A model generated the notes under the pieces. The model saw nothing but the letters and a program-made list of their open reading frames with translations, did no database searches and was not told where the DNA came from. A stretch of 64,000 nucleotides of DNA from Betaproteobacteria bacterium UKL13-2 (GTDB lineage Bacteria; Pseudomonadota; Gammaproteobacteria; Burkholderiales; Usitatibacteraceae). Both the position numbers and the translations under genes were made by a program. The stretch's first letter is position 1, and each line of letters opens with the position of its first letter. Shown here in pieces: positions 25,363 to 33,959 of the stretch. The stretch is taken from assembly GCA_001602455.1 (NCBI GenBank), contig CP012157.1, positions 925,733 to 989,732 on the forward strand, in the 5' to 3' direction.

Positions 25363-26982
25363 ATGGACGCGGAAACAGTCTTCTCTAAAACTGCAAAAGG
25401 CGACACCGAGGTTAATCAAAAGCCCCACTCATTGCCGCGCCAACTCGCGAAGGTGCTGAAGGCAGTTGATGGACATTCAATGATTAGCGCGTTGGCCGAC
25501 AAAGTGGGGTTAGCGATTCCAGCTTTAGAAAAAGCGCTGATGCAACTGGAGAGGGATGGCTACATCACCATTCGTCAGGTCAACGTTGAGGAGGAAAAGT
25601 TCGCAGAAGAAGAGTCGCGCCGCGCACAAGTCGCCCGCCTTAAGGAGTTGGCTGAGCAAGCCGCGCACCGTGCTAGCCGACCCGTTGAAACTGCGGCCAG
25701 AAAGCAAAAGCGAATCAAGCCAAAGAGGGAAGTGCCGGTTGGTCTTATTGTTACCTTCGGCACTGTTGTACTGGTCGTGTTGGCAATAGTTCTGATCCAG
25801 ATTGTGCCGCTGGGCAGCATGAACGCCAAGGTCGAGAAGGCGCTCGCTGCTTGGTCGCATGATGACGTCTCGTCGAGTAACCTGCGTGTGTCGTTGTTTC
25901 CGAAGCCGTACCTAAAACTTGATCAAGTTGCACTTGGCAAAGCGCTGGATGCAAAAGCGACGAGTGGTAAGTTGCATATTGATGTCTTATCGATGTTTAG
26001 CGATAAATTTGTCGTCAACTCGATGGAGCTAAATGATGTGACCATTAGCGCGGAGGCGTTGCCGCGTGCGTTGAAATGGGCAGGTGGCGAAGGTCGGGGC
26101 AGCCAGATTCAAATCGACCGCATCGTTTTGAATAATGTGAAGTTGGCGGTGAAAGGGGTCGCTCTCGACCCATTCGACGCACAACTGCAGTTTGATCGTA
26201 ACGGCAGGATTGTGCGAGGAGCGGCCAAAACGCGAGACAGCAAGTTCTCGATCGAGGCATATGCTGGCACGACGAATCCACCGTCTGAGGGAGCCATCGC
26301 GCCGTGGGTCGTCGATGTTGCCGCGCGAAATTGGACGCCTCCAATCGGTGCTGGGATCTCGTTTTCGGTGCTATCGGGTAAAGGAATATGGGCGGATAAC
26401 CAGATTGTCTTTCCTGACCTTGAAGCCAAACTTTTCGAAGGTTCGGGCAAAGGTAATTTGAAGATCACGCTGCCGACCTCTTCTTTGGCGAACGGGCAGA
26501 TCATGGCACAGTCCGAATTCATGATTGAGCGGGCAAAGGTAGACCAGCTAGTCAGTACATTTACGCGTGATATCGCATTGTCGGGTCGCATGGAGATGAC
26601 GTTTGCCGCGTCAGTTGTATCTGCGACGTTCGCGAATTTACTCGATACGCCCAACATTGTTGGTTCGTTCCAAGTGCGCGAGGGCGCGATGTCCAACGTC
26701 GATCTGGTACAGGCGATGCGCAACCCAGGGAGCGTCGGCGGCCAAACCAAGTACACTGAGCTTGGTGGTAAGTTCAGTGTGTCGGATAGCACCTTGCAGT
26801 TGCATTCGCTGAAACTTCACGGCGGTGTTTTGTTTGCCGACGGGAGCGTGGGTGTGGCGCTCGGAAAAGGAACCCTCAGTGGCACCGTGATGTCTGAAAT
26901 TCGATCAAACGTCACGCAGGATCGTGCGGTATTTGGTTTGAGCGGCACCGTCGCACGACCGGCACTAAAACGCGGCGGCTAA
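25363..26982 (+). CDS. AsmA-like C-terminal domain membrane protein
   Basis: 539 residues from the ATG at 25363; a GTG 30 codons upstream is possible but adds an unconvincing peptide. Residues 30-75 look like a helical winged-helix-type region (VLKAVDGHSMISALADKVGL). A charged coiled-coil stretch (EEEKFAEEESRRAQVARLKELAEQA) and one membrane helix (VGLIVTFGTVVLVVLAIVLI) follow. The periplasmic remainder is strand-rich and ends in an AsmA-type block (FQVREGAMSNVDLVQAMRN, TKYTELGGKFSVSDSTLQL, LSGTV). AsmA proteins are linked to outer-membrane lipid homeostasis; the role here is inferred. A cytoplasmic sensor-like domain in front of an AsmA part is unusual. Confidence 0.8.
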   Translation: MDAETVFSKTAKGDTEVNQKPHSLPRQLAKVLKAVDGHSMISALADKVGLAIPALEKALMQLERDGYITIRQVNVEEEKFAEEESRRAQVARLKELAEQAAHRASRPVETAARKQKRIKPKREVPVGLIVTFGTVVLVVLAIVLIQIVPLGSMNAKVEKALAAWSHDDVSSSNLRVSLFPKPYLKLDQVALGKALDAKATSGKLHIDVLSMFSDKFVVNSMELNDVTISAEALPRALKWAGGEGRGSQIQIDRIVLNNVKLAVKGVALDPFDAQLQFDRNGRIVRGAAKTRDSKFSIEAYAGTTNPPSEGAIAPWVVDVAARNWTPPIGAGISFSVLSGKGIWADNQIVFPDLEAKLFEGSGKGNLKITLPTSSLANGQIMAQSEFMIERAKVDQLVSTFTRDIALSGRMEMTFAASVVSATFANLLDTPNIVGSFQVREGAMSNVDLVQAMRNPGSVGGQTKYTELGGKFSVSDSTLQLHSLKLHGGVLFADGSVGVALGKGTLSGTVMSEIRSNVTQDRAVFGLSGTVARPALKRGG

Positions 26983-27067
26983 GCGATCAATACACTTTGG
27001 TGCCGGTTGCGCGCTCGTCATTTAGTGGCGCGTTTGAAATATCGCGTTTCGCCCATACAATACTTGG

Positions 27068-28936
27068 GTGACTCCATCGACATCCTCCCGCGCAGCGTTG
27101 CCGCCATCTTCGACGGCGCCCACCGACAGTGCGCTAAGCGCATCTGACAAACCGGCCCGTAGCCTGAATAAGCTGTTTGCGCTGCTTCGTTTTTTGTTGC
27201 CGCACAAATGGCGGCTGGTCTTGGCGCTGCTTGCGCTCGCTGTTGCAGCGTCGACCGTGCTACTGATTGGGCAGGGGTTAAAACACGTCATTGACCAAGG
27301 GTTTTCTGCGCAGAATGCGGCAACGCTTGATGCCACACTATTTGCCTTGTGCGGCATGCTCCTAGTGCTCGGTGCATCCACGTATGCCCGCTACTATTTG
27401 ATGACTTGGATTGGTCAGCGTTTTGTGGCCGACGTTAGACGCGCCGTTTTTGACCATTTACTCACCTTGTCGCCGAGCTTCTACGAACGCATACGGACAG
27501 GCGAAGTCATTTCGCGCTTAACCAATGATACGGCCTCGATTGAGAATGTCGTCGGCGGCGTATTTTCGTTTGCGCTTCGGAACTTGGTGCTGCTGATCGG
27601 GGGCTTAGTGATGATGTTTGTCACCAGCGTCAAGTTATCACTATTGGTCATTTGTGTGATCCCGCTGGTGATGGCACCGATTGTACTGCTGGGTCGGCGC
27701 GTGCGTAAGCTCTCGCGCGAGGCCACTGACCGTGTGGCGGATGCAAGTGCCTATGTGGATGAAACACTGCATGAAGTGCGCACCGTTCAAGCATATGTGC
27801 ATGAGCCAGTTGATCGTGTGTCGTTTGGTCGATATGCTGAAGCCATATTTAACGTCGGCGCAACAAAGGCGCGCATTCAGGGTGCGCTCATTGCCGCTGT
27901 GATCGTGCTGGCATTCGGTGCGATTGGCGTAATTTTGTGGGTGGGTGGGCGCGACGTGATTCAACGGGTACTGACACCGGGCGCACTGTCTGCATTTGTC
28001 TTCTACGCCATCATCGTTGCCAATGCGAGCGCGGCGGTGTCAGAAATGTACGGTGAACTGATGCGTGCGGCTGGGGCTTCTGAGCGACTCAGCGAGTTAT
28101 TGGAGACCCCCGCTGATATCGCCGAGCCCGAATCGCCGGTCGCCATTTCAGATATGAATGCTGTTGCAGTGAAAGCTGCGCTAGCCAATTCGGTGCCCGC
28201 CAAGAGTGGGCGTATACAAATGGAGGACGTCACCTTTTTTTATCCGTCCCGGCCAGACACGCCTGCGCTTGACCGCGTTAGCGGCGAGATAACGCCGGGT
28301 GAGGTGGTTGCCTTAGTAGGGCCTAGTGGTGCCGGCAAAACCACCGTCTTTCAGATGCTGCTGCGCTTCTATGATCCGCAGGCTGGCCGGGTGTTGATGA
28401 ACGGTGTGGATATTCGTCATGCCTCGATTGAGGACGTGCGTAAGCATATCGCTTTAGTCAGCCAAGACCCGGTGATCTTTGCGGCAAGCGTGGCCGACAA
28501 TGTGCGTTATGGCAACTTAAAAGCGTCCGACGCCGACGTTCGGGCTGCGTGCGATGCCGCATTTGCGACTGAGTTTATTGATCGGCTACCCGCCGGTTTC
28601 GATACCTACCTTGGCGAGCGCGGTGTTCGTTTGTCCGGCGGGCAACGGCAGCGTGTGGCCATCGCCCGTGCGTTTTTGGCTGACCGCAGCATTCTTTTGC
28701 TCGATGAGGCGACATCGGCGTTGGACGCCGAGTCAGAGCGCATGGTGCAACTGGCGATGGAGAAGTTAATGCAAGGTCGTACAACGCTCATCATTGCCCA
28801 CCGCTTGGCGACGGTGAAATCGGCAGATCGGCTGATCGTCATGGAGCAAGGGCGCATTGTGAGCATCGGTACGCACGCCTCGCTCGTGGCCGAAGAAGGT
28901 TTGTATGCTCGTCTCGCCGCGTTGCAGTTTTCTTGA
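27068..28936 (+). CDS. ABC transporter, fused membrane and ATPase domains (MsbA-like)
   Basis: 622 residues from a GTG start. Six membrane helices span about 35-340 (exporter type 1), with the ATPase after 380. Motifs: Walker A GPSGAGKTT near 417, Q-loop LVSQDP, signature LSGGQRQR near 523, Walker B ILLLDEATSALD and switch IIAHRLATV. It is the length and form of lipid or multidrug half-exporters that dimerise. The substrate cannot be told. The Ala/Ser/Thr-rich first 30 residues are probably disordered. Confidence 0.92.
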   Translation: MTPSTSSRAALPPSSTAPTDSALSASDKPARSLNKLFALLRFLLPHKWRLVLALLALAVAASTVLLIGQGLKHVIDQGFSAQNAATLDATLFALCGMLLVLGASTYARYYLMTWIGQRFVADVRRAVFDHLLTLSPSFYERIRTGEVISRLTNDTASIENVVGGVFSFALRNLVLLIGGLVMMFVTSVKLSLLVICVIPLVMAPIVLLGRRVRKLSREATDRVADASAYVDETLHEVRTVQAYVHEPVDRVSFGRYAEAIFNVGATKARIQGALIAAVIVLAFGAIGVILWVGGRDVIQRVLTPGALSAFVFYAIIVANASAAVSEMYGELMRAAGASERLSELLETPADIAEPESPVAISDMNAVAVKAALANSVPAKSGRIQMEDVTFFYPSRPDTPALDRVSGEITPGEVVALVGPSGAGKTTVFQMLLRFYDPQAGRVLMNGVDIRHASIEDVRKHIALVSQDPVIFAASVADNVRYGNLKASDADVRAACDAAFATEFIDRLPAGFDTYLGERGVRLSGGQRQRVAIARAFLADRSILLLDEATSALDAESERMVQLAMEKLMQGRTTLIIAHRLATVKSADRLIVMEQGRIVSIGTHASLVAEEGLYARLAALQFS

Positions 28937-28948
28937 GTCAGGCTCGTC

Positions 28949-29098
28949 GGAACTTCTAAACACCGTCGCGGGTGGGGCAAGTTGGCGGTGACGGGGTTGG
29001 CGGTGACGAGATTGGCAAACGCGGGACACGTACCCAGTGTACGGCGAGCACCGCAGGCACGAACTTCGCCCGCTCGCGACGGTTTCGAGAAGTTCCCC
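28949..29098. repeat. GGAACTTCT-type hairpin repeat, copy 1
   Basis: About 150 bp. The right end GCACGAACTTCGCCCGCTCG...TTTCGAGAAGTTCC is the reverse complement of the left end of the copy at 38398. This copy's own left arm is degenerate. The centre holds GGACACGTACCCAGTGTACGG, itself a short dyad (CGTAC/GTACG), shared by both copies. It lies between the ABC exporter and the ferredoxin reductase gene. Confidence 0.75.
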
Positions 29099-29198
29099 GA
29101 GCACAGTGCTATTCAATCGCCCGGTGCGAGAGACAAACCCGCTAAAATGGGCAGCCTTTTACTCGTGCGGTCTCGCAACACGCGCCCCGCAAGAAATC

Positions 29199-29993
29199 AT
29201 GCCTGACGATACCGCAGTCGACGTACCCAAAATTGCCGAGGTGCCCATCGTATATCGGCATGAGTGGAACAGCCATTTGCTGTCGATCCGCATTGCGCGT
29301 GACGACACTTATCGATTTCGGCCGGGCCAGTTTGCGAGGATTGGATTGAAAGATGAAACAGGCGAAACGATCTGGCGAGCCTACTCGATCGTCTCCGCGC
29401 CACAGCAACCATTCTTGGAGTTTTTCCTCGTCGTTCTGCCCGGTGGCAAGTTCTCGGCACGGGTGGCGAAACTCGGTACTGGCGACAAAATTTTGCTTGA
29501 GCGTCCGGCGCAGGGTTTTTTGACCCTCGATCGATTCGCTGATGGCGAAGACCTTTGGTTGATTGGCACCGGGACAGGATTGGCACCCTATATTTCGATG
29601 CTTCGTGATGCATCAACGTGGACACGTTTCAACAATATTGTGATCTCGCTTTCAGTTCGCGAATCATGCGACTTGGCTTATGTGGAGGAGATCGAAGCAC
29701 TTGCGGCGAGCCACAATGCTGGCGAAGCGAAACTACATTTTGTCAAATCGCTGACGCGCGAACCCGATGCTGCTGCCGCCGCGAATGTCCTGCATGGCCG
29801 ACTAACCACATTGACTGAATCTGGAGAGCTTGAGAAACACGCCGGCTTGAAATTTGACCACACTAAATCACGCTTCATGTTGTGCGGCAATCCGGAGATG
29901 GTTGAGGCGATGCGTGCGATTTTGAAAGCAAGAGGATTTGCGATGAATCGACGTCTTACCCCTGGCCACATCATTGTCGAGAATTACTGGTAG
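29199..29993 (+). CDS. fpr: Ferredoxin--NADP+ reductase
   Basis: 264 residues from the ATG at 29199; an upstream in-frame start would run through the repeat. FAD-binding FNR fold: FRPGQFARIGL and RAYSIVSAP bind the flavin, GTGTGLAPYISMLRD near residue 124 binds NADP, and LCGNPEMVEAM and the terminal IIVENYW complete the family pattern. The enzyme passes electrons between NADPH and ferredoxin or flavodoxin in the cytoplasm, often for oxidative-stress response or Fe-S metabolism. Confidence 0.92.
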   Translation: MPDDTAVDVPKIAEVPIVYRHEWNSHLLSIRIARDDTYRFRPGQFARIGLKDETGETIWRAYSIVSAPQQPFLEFFLVVLPGGKFSARVAKLGTGDKILLERPAQGFLTLDRFADGEDLWLIGTGTGLAPYISMLRDASTWTRFNNIVISLSVRESCDLAYVEEIEALAASHNAGEAKLHFVKSLTREPDAAAAANVLHGRLTTLTESGELEKHAGLKFDHTKSRFMLCGNPEMVEAMRAILKARGFAMNRRLTPGHIIVENYW

Positions 29994-30110
29994 TCCCCCT
30001 TGCTGTCGTTTTCGGCGAGCTGGCGGGCGGGAATTTCCCTCAAACAAATTTAATGCGCTGACGCGATATTCGGCGTGATCGCGTCACCCTTTCCTAAAAA
30101 GAGATCGACG

Positions 30111-32384
30111 ATGAAAGTGACCGTAGTGAAGAGTTTTGCCCCTATCTCTATCCCTATCCCTATCCCTATCCCTATCTCTATCGCGGCTGTATTTGCGCTT
30201 CTGACGGTATTGCTCGCGGGGCTTTCGTCGATCGCTACGGCACAAACCGCACGCACGATTCCGCCGGAGAGGCCGGTGACTGAAACCTTTTTTGCAACGA
30301 CCGTGGCCGATCCCTATCGCTATATGGAAGACGTGGCTCGCCCCGAGGTTGTTGAATACATGCGGGGCGAAAGTGCTCATGCGCGGCGAATACTTGATGC
30401 CATCCCCGGGCGTGAGGCAATCGAGAAACGCATCAATGAACTATCCCAAGCGAACCCCGCCATTTTCGGTGTCCAAATCACCGGTGCCGACAAGAATCCA
30501 CGGGTGTTCTATTACAAGCTCGCGGCAGGAATGAGCTCTCGCGTACTTTGCGTGCGCGATGGGTTTCGGGGTGCAGAGCGCGTTGTCTTTGATGCGGCGA
30601 GTCTGAATAAAGAGGGTCGCCGCTATGCGATCGATTTTTTTCGGGCATCACCCGATGGCCGTCATGTGGTGGTGGCGGTCGCCGCCGGGGGCTCAGAAGA
30701 TACCGCCATTCGATTGTTAGAGGTAGGCTCATCGGGTACACGCGACCTTGGGGTTGAAATCGATCGCATTGGTTTTGCTGACGACACTGCATGGTCGAAC
30801 GATAGTCGCAGTTTTTTCTATAACCGCCTACCCGCGCAGAAGCTTGGTGAGCCGACAAATCGATACCTGTTTAGTCAGGCATATCGTCATGTGGTGGGGC
30901 GCCCCGCTGCGCGAGACGAAATTTTATTGGGCCACAATAGCAGCGGTGTGAATCTCGCCGATATTGATATTCCAAGTGTTCGGTTATCTGATGACGGTAA
31001 GACACTCGTCGGGCGCGTTGAGCATGGCGACGCACGCGAAATAAGTATCTACACCGCAAGTGCGTCTCAGATCGGTGGCGAGGTGTCTTGGCGGCGCGTG
31101 ATTCAACCCGCCGATCAAGTAACGAACTTCGCCTTACACCATCATGCGATGTATCTTCTCACCAAGAAAAACGCACCACGCTTTAAGGTAGTGCGGATGG
31201 GCTTAGGCATGGGAACCTTCGCCAATGCCACGGTGATCATTCCGCAGGGCGATACAGTCATCGCTCAGATCGAAGTCGCTCAGGATGGCTTGTATATCCG
31301 TGAATTGTTCGGCGGCGTTGATCGATTGCAACGGCTGAATTTTTCGAACAGCGTGTTTTCAGGCGGAAAACTAGAGTTCGTTCGTTTGCCATTCGATCTG
31401 TCGATTCGTCAATTGATTACGAGCCCGACACGGCCCGGTGCGCTACTGAGGCTCGAAAGTTGGACCGAGCCGCCCAAATATGTCACTGTCGAGGAGCGAA
31501 CCGCAAACATTGGCGAAACCTCACTACATCCAAAGTCGTCAGCCGACTTTGCCAATATTGTTGAGTTACGCCAGAGCGCGACCGCGAAGGATGGTACCAA
31601 AATACCAATCTCGCTCATTTATCGGAAGTCAACCTCGCTGAATAGTTTCAACCCCACGTTGATTCGCGCCTACGGTGCATATGGCATGGTACAAACCCCC
31701 ACTTTTAATCCATCGACATTGGCGTGGCTGGAGCGCGGCGGCATTTTGGCGACATGCCATGTGCGTGGTGGCGGCGAGTTCGGTGAGGTTTGGCATCTCG
31801 GTGGAAAGCGGCTCACCAAACCAAATTCGTGGCAGGATCTCATCGCGTGTACCGAGTACTTGATCGAGCGTGGCTTCACGCGGCGCGAGCGGGTTGGCAT
31901 TCAAGGCGGTAGTGCAGGCGGTATCACCGTCGGCCGCGCCATGACCGAGCGCCCCGATCTATTTGCGGCTGTGGTGCCAAGCGTGGGCGTACTGGATGCG
32001 TTGCGGATGGAATTTACGCCGAATGGGCCACCGAACATTCCCGAGTTTGGAAGTGTCAAAACGCAAGACGGATTCCAAGGACTACTCGAGATGAGTTCTG
32101 TGCATCATGTGAAGAGCGGCGTGAAATATCCCGCAGTGATGCTGATGCATGGTGTCAACGATCCTCGCGTCGAGGTATGGCATTCTGTCAAGATGGCGGC
32201 GCGTTTGGGTGCTGCCACGCGTGACTTGGCGGAGGCGAAGCCGATCTTGCTAAGGCTAGATTACGATGCTGGCCATGGCGTGGGCTCAACCCGCAATCAA
32301 CGCAACGCCGAACTCGCCGACATCTATGCATTCATGCTTTGGCAGTTTGGCGAGGCGGGATTTCAGCCGCCTGCCGCAAAATAG
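30111..32384 (+). CDS. Prolyl oligopeptidase-family S9 peptidase, exported
   Basis: 757 residues from the ATG at 30111. An unusual signal peptide carries a run of Ile-Pro repeats (SIPIPIPIPISI) ahead of the hydrophobic core and a TAQ cleavage site. The start DPYRYMEDVARPEV is typical of S9A enzymes. A seven-bladed propeller region is followed by an alpha/beta hydrolase: nucleophile Ser601 in GGSAGG, Asp684 in GVNDPRV, His722 in AGHGVG. It cleaves short peptides after proline or related sites, presumably in the periplasm. The CoA transferase starts 10 bp downstream and may be cotranscribed. Confidence 0.9.
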   Translation: MKVTVVKSFAPISIPIPIPIPISIAAVFALLTVLLAGLSSIATAQTARTIPPERPVTETFFATTVADPYRYMEDVARPEVVEYMRGESAHARRILDAIPGREAIEKRINELSQANPAIFGVQITGADKNPRVFYYKLAAGMSSRVLCVRDGFRGAERVVFDAASLNKEGRRYAIDFFRASPDGRHVVVAVAAGGSEDTAIRLLEVGSSGTRDLGVEIDRIGFADDTAWSNDSRSFFYNRLPAQKLGEPTNRYLFSQAYRHVVGRPAARDEILLGHNSSGVNLADIDIPSVRLSDDGKTLVGRVEHGDAREISIYTASASQIGGEVSWRRVIQPADQVTNFALHHHAMYLLTKKNAPRFKVVRMGLGMGTFANATVIIPQGDTVIAQIEVAQDGLYIRELFGGVDRLQRLNFSNSVFSGGKLEFVRLPFDLSIRQLITSPTRPGALLRLESWTEPPKYVTVEERTANIGETSLHPKSSADFANIVELRQSATAKDGTKIPISLIYRKSTSLNSFNPTLIRAYGAYGMVQTPTFNPSTLAWLERGGILATCHVRGGGEFGEVWHLGGKRLTKPNSWQDLIACTEYLIERGFTRRERVGIQGGSAGGITVGRAMTERPDLFAAVVPSVGVLDALRMEFTPNGPPNIPEFGSVKTQDGFQGLLEMSSVHHVKSGVKYPAVMLMHGVNDPRVEVWHSVKMAARLGAATRDLAEAKPILLRLDYDAGHGVGSTRNQRNAELADIYAFMLWQFGEAGFQPPAAK
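30140..30181 (+). repeat. Hexanucleotide array (CCCTAT/CTCTAT)x7 in signal peptide
   Basis: Seven 6-base units, five CCCTAT and two CTCTAT, encode the Ile-Pro/Ile-Ser run of the S9 peptidase leader. Slippage would change signal-peptide length two residues at a time. Confidence 0.85.
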
Positions 32385-32393
32385 GATCGGCAC

Positions 32394-33665
32394 ATGAGCG
32401 GAGCGACGCCATCGGACGCAAGACCGCTGCCGTACGCGGGCATTCGTGTCGTCGAGTTCACCCATATGATCATGGGGCCAAGCTGCGGTATGGTGCTCGC
32501 CGATCTTGGGGCAGAGGTCATCAAAGTTGAACCGCTTAAGGGCGACAATACGCGGCGTATTCCAGGCTCTGGTGCCGGATTTTTTGCGGTGTTTAATCGC
32601 AACAAAAAAAGCCTCGCCGTTGATATGGATGACCCGCGTGGCCGGGAAGTTGTGTTGAAGCTCGTTGTGACGGCTGACATCTTTAGCGAGAATTTCAAAG
32701 ACGGCAATATGAAAAAGCTCGGGTTAGATTATGCGTCGCTGTCTGCGCTGAATGAGCGTCTCATCTACGTATCGCACAAAGGCTTCTTGTCCGGCCCTTA
32801 TGACCATCGCACGGCCCTCGATGAAGTGGTGCAGATGATGGGAGGCTTGGCTTATATGACAGGACCCGAGGGCCAACCGCTGCGTGCGGGGGCATCGCTC
32901 AACGACATCATGGGCGGTATGTTTGGTGCAATGGGGGCGATGGCGGCGTTACGGGATCGTGAGCGAACCGGGCGCGGCCAAGAAGTGCAAAGCGCTCTGT
33001 TTGAAAATAATGTGTTCTTGATGGCACCACACATGATGCAGTTTGCCGTGACGGAGAAGGCGGCCAAGCCGATGCCCAGCCGGATTTCGGCGTGGGGTAT
33101 CTATGATGTGTTCACGCTTGCAAACGGCGAACAGATTTTCTTGGCGGTCGTGTCGAATACGCAGTGGCTCATCTTCTGTGATTTGTTTGGCCTTGATGAC
33201 CTAAAGCCTGATGAAAGACTGTCAACTAACGCCGGTCGCGTTGAGGCGCGTGAGTGGCTGATGCCGATTCTGCGTGAGCGATTGGGCGGGCGGACGGCGG
33301 CTGAGGTCGCGCAGATGTTTGAGCGCGTGGGGTTGCCCTATGCGCCCATTACCAAGCCACATGAGCTTTTTGCCGACCCGCACTTATTGGCGAGCGGCGG
33401 ACTCGCGCCGATCGCAGTCCCCGCCGACTGTAGTGGTGCTGGAAAGGTGATCGACACATCGACCCCATTGCTGCCGCTCACGCTGGACGGCGTACGACCG
33501 GGTATCCGTCTCAATCCGCCGTCGCTCGGACACGATACGCGAGAGATTTTGTTGGCGCTCGGCTATACCGCAGCAGAGGTAGATGCCATGGTTGCCGATA
33601 AGGTGGTCGGTGCCGCCTCGCCTGAACAATCCGTGGTGGCGCGTTCGAAAGCCGGTGGGGCGTGA
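32394..33665 (+). CDS. Family III CoA transferase (CaiB/BaiF)
   Basis: 423 residues. Conserved start PYAGIRVVEFTHMIMGPSCG, then LADLGAEVIKVEPLKGD. The catalytic aspartate that forms the acyl anhydride is probably Asp171 in GASLNDIMGG. The family moves CoA between carboxylic acids such as formate/oxalate, carnitine or succinate; the substrate is not evident. Its stop TGA belongs to a half-copy of the dispersed repeat shared with the convergent DUF3297 gene. Confidence 0.92.
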   Translation: MSGATPSDARPLPYAGIRVVEFTHMIMGPSCGMVLADLGAEVIKVEPLKGDNTRRIPGSGAGFFAVFNRNKKSLAVDMDDPRGREVVLKLVVTADIFSENFKDGNMKKLGLDYASLSALNERLIYVSHKGFLSGPYDHRTALDEVVQMMGGLAYMTGPEGQPLRAGASLNDIMGGMFGAMGAMAALRDRERTGRGQEVQSALFENNVFLMAPHMMQFAVTEKAAKPMPSRISAWGIYDVFTLANGEQIFLAVVSNTQWLIFCDLFGLDDLKPDERLSTNAGRVEAREWLMPILRERLGGRTAAEVAQMFERVGLPYAPITKPHELFADPHLLASGGLAPIAVPADCSGAGKVIDTSTPLLPLTLDGVRPGIRLNPPSLGHDTREILLALGYTAAEVDAMVADKVVGAASPEQSVVARSKAGGA

Positions 33666-33678
33666 AACATTCAGGCTA
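33663..33678. repeat. TAGCCTGAA-type repeat, half copy between convergent stops
   Basis: TGAAACATTCAGGCTA. Its first three bases are the stop codon of the CoA transferase; its last three, read on the minus strand, are the TAG stop of DUF3297. Confidence 0.85.
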
Positions 33679-33924
33679 GCGGTCGATGTAAAACGCTTCG
33701 ACTTTACCCTTGAGCTTAATCAACAACGGATTGCCGCGGCGGTCAAGCGCACGACCGGCTGGCACCATCACCCAAGCCTCACTGACGCAGTATTCAGATA
33801 CGTCACTGCGGACTTTGCCATTGAAGTGAATTCCAATATCGTGTTCGAAAATCGCCTCGATGTAATGCGGGCTTTTGGGATCAATGGAAAGTCGGTCGGG
33901 TAGTGGAGGGCGCTCTGTCGTCAT
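33676..33924 (-). CDS. DUF3297 family protein
   Basis: 82 residues, full length for this small proteobacterial family of unknown function. Conserved parts: PPLPDRLSIDPKSPHY, IGIHFNGKVRSDVSEYCVSEAWV and a C-terminal LIKLKGKVEAFYI. Probably cytoplasmic. Convergent with the CoA transferase, with 11 bases between their stop codons. Confidence 0.92.
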   Translation of the reverse strand: MTTERPPLPDRLSIDPKSPHYIEAIFEHDIGIHFNGKVRSDVSEYCVSEAWVMVPAGRALDRRGNPLLIKLKGKVEAFYIDR

Positions 33925-33959
33925 ATCGGGTTTTTTGGCTAGTGATGTGATGCGTCAGA

